A stretch of DNA of 7,226 nt from Rhodospirillales bacterium. Lineage in GTDB: Bacteria > Pseudomonadota > Alphaproteobacteria > Rhodospirillales > JASLLV01. The stretch lies in contig JASMAE010000259.1 of NCBI GenBank assembly GCA_030754475.1, positions 1 through 7,226 of the forward strand. Direction: 5' to 3'. Within the stretch, counting starts at the first letter, position 1. Each line of letters starts with the position of its first letter. Positions 1-5,693 of this stretch are shown here, piece by piece. The translations under genes were made by a program, and so were the position numbers. The notes under the pieces are model-generated. The model was not told where the DNA came from, ran no database searches, and saw only the letters and a program-made list of their open reading frames with translations.

Positions 1-1344
1 ATCGGGATTGCCGGCGACGGGCACTTGTGGGTGGACGGCTGCGACTGCGCCGAGCTTGCCCGGACTTACGGCACGCCGCTGTACGTCATCAGCGAGAACC
101 AGTTCCGCCTGAACTACCGGCGCTTCCGCGACGCCTTCGCCGCACACTATCCGAACGTGCAGATCCTGTTCGCCAACAAGAGTAACCGGGGGCTCGCGTA
201 TCGCCACATCATGAACCAAGAGGGCGCGGGCGGCGATTGCTTCGGCATCAACGAGCTGTACGTGGCGTTGATGGCGGGCACCGATCCCGCGACCCTGGTC
301 CTCAACGGCTCCAACAAGGAGGCGGAAGAGATCGAGACGGCGGTTGCCAACGGGGTCTGCATCAACATCGATGCCATGGACGAGGTCGAGCGGATCGCGA
401 CCGAGGTCCAGCGCCAGGGGCGCCCCGCCCGCGTCGGAATTCGCGCCAAGCTGGAGCTCAAGCCCCTGGAGAACCGCTTCGGCGTCGTCATGCACGGTCC
501 CGGCAGCCTCGCCGAACAGGCCCGCAACCACAAGTGGGGCATGACGCTTCCGCAGACGGTGGATCTGGTGAAACGTATCCAAAAGACCGACGGGCTGGAG
601 GCGATCGAGCTTCACTACCACCTGAGCCGGATGAGCAACGTTCCCGACGATTTCGCGGTCATGGCCCGGGAAATGGTCCAGTGGTCGGCCGACATCCGCG
701 ATGCGACCGGCTGGGAGCCGCCGTATCTCGACATCGGCGGCGGCTGGGCCTTCGGGCGGCCGGAAAAGACCGGGCCCTTCGGCGAGGACGATGCCGACGC
801 GCCCGCGTTCGAGGACTACGCGAAAGCCGTTTGCGAGGCCGTTATCGAGGAATGCGAGGCCCGCGGGCTCGCGCTGCCGGGTCTCAAGATCGAGCCCGGC
901 TGGTCGATCTCGGGCTCGTCGGGGGTCGCGTTGGGCCGGGTCGGCGCGGTCAAGGAGTGGCCGGGCTTCAAGAAGTGGATCAACGTCGATCTTTCGGGCA
1001 ACCACATCCCGCCGCCCTGGTACCACCACATCGTCGCCGTCGGAAAGGCGGACCAGCCGGCGAGCGAAACCGTCGACATCGTTGGTCCGCTCTGCAGCTC
1101 GGACGAACTCGGCGAGCACCGGGATCTGCCGGCGCTTGAGCGCGGCGACTTCGTCGCGTTGTTGGATACCGGCGGCTATACCGAGGTGAAGGCCGCCAAC
1201 AGCAATGGCCAGCTGCGCCCGGCGACGGTCCTCGTGAGCGGCGCGGACGCCTTCGTTACCACCGAACGCGAGCGCCTTCGCGACATCGTCGGCCGCTTCC
1301 GCGTTCCGCCCCACATCCTCGCCGCCACCGCGGCCCAGGCGTAG
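1..1344 (+). CDS. PLP-dependent decarboxylase, diaminopimelate/ornithine decarboxylase-like (5' partial)
   Basis: Probable pyridoxal-phosphate amino acid decarboxylase of fold type III (group IV; alanine racemase-like barrel plus beta domain). The frame is open to base 1, and the residues before the TTG at 25 read like ordinary family N-terminus, so the true start is probably outside the window. Counting from that TTG: FANK-SN with the likely Schiff-base lysine K52; HYHL at 197-200 with H199 in the PLP-stacking position; the glycine triplet at 238-240 that normally holds the PLP phosphate; EPG at 290-292; GPLCSSDE with the likely catalytic cysteine C357; and GGY with Y385 near the C-terminus. 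The length fits a nearly complete enzyme. Odd points: the usual EPGR is EPGW (W293), and the usual HxGS is HLSR. Substrate cannot be assigned; lysA-type, ornithine/arginine or carrier-bound amino acid decarboxylation are all possible. The gene converges on the CoA-transferase gene, so no operon link is visible. Confidence 0.85.
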   Translation: MGIAGDGHLWVDGCDCAELARTYGTPLYVISENQFRLNYRRFRDAFAAHYPNVQILFANKSNRGLAYRHIMNQEGAGGDCFGINELYVALMAGTDPATLVLNGSNKEAEEIETAVANGVCINIDAMDEVERIATEVQRQGRPARVGIRAKLELKPLENRFGVVMHGPGSLAEQARNHKWGMTLPQTVDLVKRIQKTDGLEAIELHYHLSRMSNVPDDFAVMAREMVQWSADIRDATGWEPPYLDIGGGWAFGRPEKTGPFGEDDADAPAFEDYAKAVCEAVIEECEARGLALPGLKIEPGWSISGSSGVALGRVGAVKEWPGFKKWINVDLSGNHIPPPWYHHIVAVGKADQPASETVDIVGPLCSSDELGEHRDLPALERGDFVALLDTGGYTEVKAANSNGQLRPATVLVSGADAFVTTERERLRDIVGRFRVPPHILAATAAQA

Positions 1345-1355
1345 GGGCACGGATT

Positions 1356-1375
1356 CGCGAGCCGCGCGGCTCGCG
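1356..1375. terminator. Perfect GC-rich palindrome between convergent genes, likely bidirectional terminator
   Basis: A 20-base perfect inverted repeat (CGCGAGCCGC followed by its exact complement) fills most of the 33-base gap between the stop at 1344 (+) and the stop at 1378 (-). On the plus strand it is followed by CTTTA. A continuous T-tract is missing on both sides, so Rho-independent efficiency is uncertain. The position between two converging stop codons is the main argument for a shared terminator or an mRNA 3' end stabiliser. Confidence 0.6.
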
Positions 1376-1377
1376 CT

Positions 1378-2601
1378 TTAGCTCTCGCAGCGGATGGCGC
1401 CGTCACGCGCGAGGGCGTCGATGCGCGCGTCGGAATAACCGAGCAGTTCCGTCAGCACCTCGCGGGTGTGTGCCCCAATGGCGGCCCCGGGCCAGCGGAT
1501 GGCGCCGGGCGTCGCCGAGAGCTTCGGCACCACGCCGGTGAGGCGCACGTCTCCGAGCGCGGGATGGGGCACCGCCGGCAGCATCTCGCGCGCCGCGTAA
1601 TGGGCATCGGCGAAGATGTCGGCGATCGTGAAGACGCGTGAGATCGGGACCCCGGCGCCAAGCAGAACGCGCTCCACTTCATCGGTCTCGCGCTGGGCGG
1701 TCCATTCGCCGACGATCTTGTTCAACTCGTCCTTGTTGCGCGCGCGGTCCACGAGCTTTGCGAACCGCTCGTCGGCGCAAAGCTCCGGTCGCCCGATGGC
1801 CTCGGCGAAGCGCCGGAAGACCGCCTCGCCGAAGGCGGCGATGTGCACGTAGCCGCCTTCGCGCGTGGGATAGAGGTTATTGGGCGCGCTGTTGGGTAGG
1901 CCCGAGCCCATGCGCGCCGGCACCAGCCCGAGCTGGTCGAACGCAGGCACGTAGGGCTCCATGAAGCTGAACGCGGATTCGAATAGCGACAGATCGATGC
2001 ACTGGCCGCGCCCGGTCCGCCCCCTCGCGTGCACCGCCATCATGGCTCCATAGGCGCCGTAGAGCGCCGCGATCATGTCGGTCAGCGCGACCGCGACCCG
2101 GGCTGGCGGGCGGTCGGGATCGCCGATCAGGTGACGGATGCCGCCAACCGCCTCGGCCACGACGCCGTAACCCGCGCGTTCCGCATAGGGGCCGGTCTGG
2201 CCGAAGCCGCTGATGCGGACCAGGACGACGCCGGGGTTGAGCGCGGACAGCGCGTCATATCCGAGCCCCAGCCGCTCCAGCGTCCCGGGCCGGAAGTTCT
2301 CGACCACGATGTCGGACTTCTCCACCAGCGCACGGGTGAGCGCGAGGCCGGCCTCGGTCTTGAGGTCGGCCGAAATCAGGCGCTTGCCCCGAAGGATGCT
2401 GGCGGCATAGAGCGAGACCCCGTCCTTGTGGTTGCCCATGGTGCGAACGGCGTCGCCGGCCGGGGGCTCGATCTTGATCACGTCGGCGCCGAAGTCGGCC
2501 AAGAGCCGCGCGCAGAACGGCCCGGCGATGGTCGAGCCCAGCTCGAGAACGCGGATGCCTTCGAGCGCGCCCGCCGTCTCGTCCGCCTCGGCCTGGGTCA
2601 A
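1378..2601 (-). CDS. CaiB/BaiF (type III) CoA-transferase family protein
   Basis: Predicted cytosolic family III CoA-transferase, which moves CoA between an acyl-CoA and a carboxylic acid. The 407-residue length is normal. Family motifs in order: an N-terminal GIRVLELG-type strand with AGPFCARLLADFGADVIKIE (26-45), ENFRPGTLERLGLGYDAL (101-118), RISGFGQTGPYA (129-140), the probable catalytic aspartate D175 in ALTDMIAALYGA (matching Asp169 of formyl-CoA transferase), and a C-terminal GAHTREVLTELLGY segment. The start is a TTG at 2601-2599. It lies 3 bases after the SDR stop and in the same frame, and no ATG or GTG occurs before the conserved region, so TTG with translational coupling is the simplest reading. 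A possible AAGGG lies 10 bases upstream inside the SDR gene. The CoA donor and acceptor are unknown. Neighbours suggest acyl-CoA breakdown; racemase activity (AMACR-like), seen in some relatives, cannot be excluded. Confidence 0.93.
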   Translation of the reverse strand: MTQAEADETAGALEGIRVLELGSTIAGPFCARLLADFGADVIKIEPPAGDAVRTMGNHKDGVSLYAASILRGKRLISADLKTEAGLALTRALVEKSDIVVENFRPGTLERLGLGYDALSALNPGVVLVRISGFGQTGPYAERAGYGVVAEAVGGIRHLIGDPDRPPARVAVALTDMIAALYGAYGAMMAVHARGRTGRGQCIDLSLFESAFSFMEPYVPAFDQLGLVPARMGSGLPNSAPNNLYPTREGGYVHIAAFGEAVFRRFAEAIGRPELCADERFAKLVDRARNKDELNKIVGEWTAQRETDEVERVLLGAGVPISRVFTIADIFADAHYAAREMLPAVPHPALGDVRLTGVVPKLSATPGAIRWPGAAIGAHTREVLTELLGYSDARIDALARDGAIRCES

Positions 2602-2604
2602 ACC

Positions 2605-3393
2605 TCAGAGGCCCTTCATGGCGCCGCCGTCGATGACGGCGTTGGTGCCCTGGACGTGCCGCGCCACCGGCGAAACCAGGAAGGAGACGTAGTTCGCGAC
2701 GTCTTCGGGCGTGGCGAAGCGGCGGATTCCCTGGGCGGCCAAGTTCCGGGCCGTGGCGTCTTCGACGGTGATGCCATCGATCTCCGCCTGCTTGGCGGTG
2801 TTGCGTGTCAGCACGTCGGTGCCGGCGACGCCGCCTGGGAAGATGCAGTTTACGTTGACGTCGTCGACGAGCCCTAGGTTGGCGAGCGCCTTGGAGAAGT
2901 TCATCACGGCGGCGTTGACCGCGCCCCCGATCATGAAGTTGTGGTGGGGAACCTGGGCGAAGGTGCCGCTCATGTTCACGACCGCGCCGTGGCTCTCCTT
3001 CAGCATCGGCCACAAGGTCCGGCACATGCGCACGCAGCCGAAGAACTTGAGCGCAAAGCCGTCCTCCCACTGATCGTCCTCGACGTCCAGGAACGGCCCG
3101 CCGCGGACGGCGCCGGCGTTGTTGACCAGGATGTCGAGGCCGCCGAAGGCGGAGCCGACAAGGGATAAGACCGCGTCCTGGCTTTCGGGTGTCCGCAGAT
3201 CCGCCGCACAGACCTCGACCCGGCGGTTCGTGTCGCGCGCGATCTCTTTCGCGGCTGTCTCGAGGTCGGCTTCGGTGCGGGCCACCAGCGCGACGTCGCA
3301 GCCCTCGGCCGCGAGCTTGCCGGCGATCGCCCGGCCGATGCCGCGATTTCCCCCCGTCACCAGGGCGATCTTTCCTTCGAGTTCCAGGTCCAT
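2605..3393 (-). CDS. Short-chain dehydrogenase/reductase-fold protein lacking the usual catalytic tetrad
   Basis: A 262-residue classical-SDR-length Rossmann protein. Seen: the dinucleotide-binding TGGNRGIG (13-20), an AADL for the adenine ring (63-66), NNAG (91-94), a PGG after the active-site region (186-188), and a C-terminal NAVIDGGAMKGL that resembles the family's ending. Anchoring to E. coli FabG on HG (135-136) and FSK (166-168) with no gap places K116 at the tetrad Asn, G143 at the Ser (S142 is adjacent), G156 at the Tyr and N160 at the Lys. The YxxxK motif is therefore absent, although the surrounding fold is preserved. It may bind NAD(P)(H) without standard dehydrogenase chemistry, or use a different mechanism. 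The ATG at 3393 is supported by a GGAG (3405-3402) eight bases upstream. The stop is followed by GGT and then the TTG of the CoA-transferase, so the two are very probably co-transcribed and coupled. Confidence 0.9.
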   Translation of the reverse strand: MDLELEGKIALVTGGNRGIGRAIAGKLAAEGCDVALVARTEADLETAAKEIARDTNRRVEVCAADLRTPESQDAVLSLVGSAFGGLDILVNNAGAVRGGPFLDVEDDQWEDGFALKFFGCVRMCRTLWPMLKESHGAVVNMSGTFAQVPHHNFMIGGAVNAAVMNFSKALANLGLVDDVNVNCIFPGGVAGTDVLTRNTAKQAEIDGITVEDATARNLAAQGIRRFATPEDVANYVSFLVSPVARHVQGTNAVIDGGAMKGL

Positions 3394-3401
3394 CCGATTT
3401 G

Positions 3402-3405
3402 CTCC
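3402..3405 (-). promoter_or_regulatory. Ribosome binding site of the SDR-fold gene
   Basis: GGAG on the minus strand, eight bases before the ATG at 3393. It is the clearest Shine-Dalgarno of the minus-strand block and fixes this start. Confidence 0.6.
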
Positions 3406-3426
3406 GCTGGGTTGTTGGCGCGCGTC

Positions 3427-3567
3427 TTAGAGCGGATCGCGTTCTATCGGAACCGCGATGCGGTTGCAATCGAACGCGCCCATCCGCTCGATCTCAATAA
3501 AATAGACCAGATTCACGTGGTCGGCGGATCGCTGTGGGCGAAACCGAGCGACCACGATCCGATCTAG
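3427..3567. repeat. Two-hairpin palindromic intergenic element with near-inverted termini
   Basis: This element fills most of the 182-base gap between the carboxyltransferase stop (3576) and the SDR start (3393). Left stem: GAGCGGAT (3430-3437) pairs with ATCCGCTC (3482-3489), GCGTTC (3439-3444) with GAACGC (3472-3477), and AACCGC (3451-3456) with GCGGTT (3460-3465) around a GAT loop, giving a nested stem about 60 bases long. Right stem: CGTGGTCG (3516-3523) pairs with CGACCACG (3549-3556). A more AT-rich linker (3490-3515) lies between the stems. The ends are imperfect inverted repeats: 3427-3444 matches the complement of 3567-3550 at 14 of 18 positions. The design resembles dispersed palindromic elements (REP/MITE-like) of alphaproteobacteria. 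Only one copy is in the window, so repetition itself is inferred. It may act as an RNA processing or stabilising structure within the minus-strand transcript. Confidence 0.55.
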
Positions 3568-3575
3568 CCGCGCAA

Positions 3576-5111
3576 TTAATAGCTGGTGGGCCATGATGAG
3601 AGAAGATGGGAGCCGATGCCGCCGTTCAGCCGGTCGCGGTGTATCTCCAGCGCGCGCATGAGCCAGCGACGGGTCTCGCGCGGGTCGATCACGGCTTGCG
3701 CGTCGTAAAATCCGGCCAGGTCCCACGCCGAGGTGTCGTGCTCTACCTCGGCGAGCAGTTCCTTGAAGCGCTCGGGGTCTTCGTCCTCGGTGACGCCGTA
3801 AACCACGTTGACCGAAAGCCGGGCGTCCATGAAGCCCAAATCGGCGGTGGGCCAGGCGACCACCTCGTCCGAGTTCCGCCCGCCGCCCATGTTGAGATAG
3901 GCCTGGCCGTAGCTCTTGCGAATGATCACCGAGATCTTGGGGACGCTCGCCAGTGACAGCGCGTTCATCCAGTTGATGATCTTGCCGGGCGCGCGCTTGC
4001 GCTCGCCCTCGATCCCGATCAGGAAGCCCGGCACGTCCACCAGCATCACCAGGGGTGCGTTGAAGGAATCGCAAAGAACGATGAACGCGACCACCTTGTC
4101 GCAGGCGTCGGCGTCCAGCGCGCCCCCCTTGACCAGCGGGTTGTTGGCGATGATGCCGACGGTGCGCCCGTCCATGCGCGCGAACGCGGTGACGACGGCG
4201 CGCCCGAACCGGGGCTTGAGTTCGAAGAGTGAATCGCGGTCCACGATGAGGGCCGCCACCTTGCGGATGTCGTAGACCCGGGATCGCTCCTCGGGAACGA
4301 TGTCGAGGATGGCCTCGGCGCCCTCGTCCGAGCCCTCGGGCACGTCGGCCACCGGCGGCGGCTCGGCCTTGTTGGCGGGCAGGTACGAGAGGAAGGTCTT
4401 GATGGCGTCGAGCACCTCGGCATCCGTGTCGAATGCCTGGTCGACGAGCCCCGTCACTTCCGTGTGCAGCCGCCAGCCGCCCAGGTCCTCGGGCGCGATC
4501 GGCTGGTTGATGGCGAGCGAGGTCACGCGCGGGCTCGAGACCGCCATGATGGCGCCCTTGCGCATGACCACGTAGTCCGCCATGCAGGCGTACCAGGTGG
4601 ATGAGCCGTAGCATTCGCCCAGCAGCGCCGAGGCCCACGGCGATTCGCGGAGCCGCCGGTATTCCACCGGGTCCTGGCCGATGGTGGTACGGCCCAACGA
4701 GCCCATGCGGTCGGGAATCCGCCCGCCCGACGATTCGCCCAACAGCACCAACGGCATCCCGCGTTCGCACGCGACCCGCTTCATGTGGCGCATCTTCTTC
4801 ATGTTGATCTGGCTGGAAGACGCGCCGAGAACCGTGAAATCGTTGGAGACCAGCGCCACGTCGCGGCCCGCGATCTGCCCGAAGCCGGCGAGCTTGCCGT
4901 CGCCGGGCGACTTGTGGCGGGTCTCTTCGCGGATCGAAAAGGCGTGCATCCCGGTCTCGAGAAAGCTTTCGGCATCGAGCAGGTAGTCGATGCGCTGGCG
5001 CGCGTTCATGTGCCCACGCGCCTTGATGCGCGCGAGTTTCTCGGGCCCGCCCATCTCCAGGGCCTTGGCGCGCCGGCGCGCGATCTCTTCGATCAACTTT
5101 TCATGTGCCAC
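3576..5111 (-). CDS. Acyl-CoA carboxylase beta subunit (carboxyltransferase), propionyl-CoA carboxylase-like
   Basis: Predicted carboxyltransferase subunit that moves CO2 from biotin to an acyl-CoA. It has two crotonase-like halves and 511 residues, a normal length. N-terminal half: ARQRIDYLLDAESFLETG (37-54), ESSGGRIPD (126-134) where most relatives have DSGGARIQE, GECYGSSTWYACMADY (165-180) where most have a GG-AYSPALTDF pattern, and EDLGGWRLHTEVTGLVD (208-224). C-terminal half: VGIIANNPLVKGGALD (318-333), LVDVPGFLIGIEGER (357-371), RKSYGQAYLNMGGG (398-411) and AWPTADLGFMD (419-429), all strongly family-like. The start is a GTG at 5111, with a weak GGGGA seven bases upstream; the next in-frame ATG (residue 20) would cut into the N-terminal helix. 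No biotin carboxylase, biotin carrier or biotin ligase gene lies in the window. The changes in the N-half oxyanion region make the acyl substrate uncertain. It may instead belong to a distinct carboxyltransferase subgroup. Confidence 0.92.
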   Translation of the reverse strand: MAHEKLIEEIARRRAKALEMGGPEKLARIKARGHMNARQRIDYLLDAESFLETGMHAFSIREETRHKSPGDGKLAGFGQIAGRDVALVSNDFTVLGASSSQINMKKMRHMKRVACERGMPLVLLGESSGGRIPDRMGSLGRTTIGQDPVEYRRLRESPWASALLGECYGSSTWYACMADYVVMRKGAIMAVSSPRVTSLAINQPIAPEDLGGWRLHTEVTGLVDQAFDTDAEVLDAIKTFLSYLPANKAEPPPVADVPEGSDEGAEAILDIVPEERSRVYDIRKVAALIVDRDSLFELKPRFGRAVVTAFARMDGRTVGIIANNPLVKGGALDADACDKVVAFIVLCDSFNAPLVMLVDVPGFLIGIEGERKRAPGKIINWMNALSLASVPKISVIIRKSYGQAYLNMGGGRNSDEVVAWPTADLGFMDARLSVNVVYGVTEDEDPERFKELLAEVEHDTSAWDLAGFYDAQAVIDPRETRRWLMRALEIHRDRLNGGIGSHLLSSWPTSY

Positions 5112-5167
5112 GGGTGTGTCCCCGGACGCGGGGCGGTTAATCTAGGGGATCGGGCGTCGGGGCTCAA

Positions 5168-5201
5168 GGCGTCGCCCGGAAGTGTCGACGCGATCGACGC
5201 C
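5168..5201. other. 7-base inverted repeat between the small membrane protein and carboxyltransferase genes
   Basis: GGCGTCG (5168-5174) and CGACGCC (5195-5201) are exact complements with a 20-base loop. They lie in the 91-base gap just after the membrane protein stop (5203, minus strand). No T-tract follows, so this is at best a weak terminator or attenuator hairpin, and short GC-rich inverted repeats of this size can occur by chance. Confidence 0.25.
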
Positions 5202-5202
5202 G

Positions 5203-5568
5203 TCAGCGCGCCATCGTGCCGGCAGCCCAACTGGCGGTGAAGATCAGCGCAAACGGCAGCCAGGTTCCCGCGAAGCTGCGAAACATCCCGAAACTCCGCT
5301 GAAAGAACATTGCCACCACGAAGAGGTCGACGACGACGACGACGGCGGTCAAGGCCGAGGCCGCCTGCAACGGCGTCACGGCGCTCGCCGTCCAATGGAA
5401 GTAAAGGAACGACGCGGTCGCGAAGCCGACGGCGGCCACGACCGCGTGGATGGCCAACGTGCGATTGAGTGTCGTCCTTGCCATGCCGATCACCATCGTC
5501 GCTCCGCACGCCGCCCACGGGGGAAGGGTGACCAGGAACAAAACGAGCAGATCGCGAAGGTACAACAT
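5203..5568 (-). CDS. Small four-helix integral membrane protein, function unknown
   Basis: A 121-residue, very hydrophobic protein with four likely transmembrane helices at about 6-28, 37-57, 69-89 and 97-118. The loops are short: a basic ARTTLNRT loop (30-37) after helix 1, and a FFQRSFGMFRSF stretch (88-99) between helices 3 and 4. No signal peptide or catalytic motif is visible and I do not recognise the family. A conserved-looking PPW (16-18) sits in helix 1. The ATG at 5568 is preferred because helix 1 begins directly after it; its Shine-Dalgarno is poor. It is transcribed toward the carboxyltransferase gene with a 91-base gap, so the two could share a promoter, but nothing ties them functionally. 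It is divergent from the amidotransferase gene. Hydropathy is the main evidence that this frame is real, since antisense frames here are not membrane-like. Confidence 0.7.
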   Translation of the reverse strand: MLYLRDLLVLFLVTLPPWAACGATMVIGMARTTLNRTLAIHAVVAAVGFATASFLYFHWTASAVTPLQAASALTAVVVVVDLFVVAMFFQRSFGMFRSFAGTWLPFALIFTASWAAGTMAR

Positions 5569-5693
5569 GCAGCATGATGGCTCAGCCGCGGCACGGCGAC
5601 CAGGGCGGCCGAATGTCCGCCAGAAGCCGTTGAGCGCGCCGGTGGGCGCAGTCCTTGCCGCGCATTCGCGCCCGTGATAGTCAGCTTGGCGTC
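5569..5693. promoter_or_regulatory. Divergent intergenic region, probable promoters in both directions
   Basis: This 125-base spacer lies between the ATG at 5568 (-) and the ATG at 5694 (+), so it should hold the promoters of both genes. An inverted repeat, GGGCGC (5644-5649) with GCGCCC (5668-5673), could be an operator or hairpin. A weak sigma-70-like pair, TTGCCG (5655-5660) and GATAGT (5676-5681), has a 15-base spacing and is only suggestive. No clear transcription-factor site was recognised, and no regulator gene is nearby. Confidence 0.35.

Noticed and set aside
237..1139. Long open frame (300 codons) inside the decarboxylase gene
   Set aside because: It is rich in Arg, Gly and Pro with no domain motif, and overlaps a gene with clear catalytic motifs. 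High GC keeps alternative frames free of stops.
2029..2877. 282-codon plus-strand frame antisense to the CoA-transferase and SDR genes
   Set aside because: It is low in recognisable motifs and spans the boundary of two well-supported minus-strand genes. It has the composition of a shadow frame.
1378..3393. A single SDR-CoA-transferase fusion gene broken by a nonsense mutation
   Set aside because: Each half has the full normal length and termini of its own family, including the SDR C-terminal segment, so two coupled genes are more likely than a broken fusion. Readthrough is kept only as a finding to test.
2255..3469. 404-codon minus-strand frame overlapping the SDR gene and its upstream spacer
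   Set aside because: It is Arg-rich low-complexity translation of the SDR gene in another frame, and includes the repeat-like spacer.
3427..4770. 447-codon minus-strand frame that continues through the palindromic element
   Set aside because: Most of it is an out-of-frame reading of the carboxyltransferase. Only the last part, across the element, has a more normal composition, and no start or ribosome site supports a gene there.
5655..5693. N-terminal extension of the PuuD-like protein from the TTG at 5655
   Set aside because: The added 13 residues do not look like family sequence, and they overlap the likely promoter and inverted repeat. The ATG at 5694 fits the family start.
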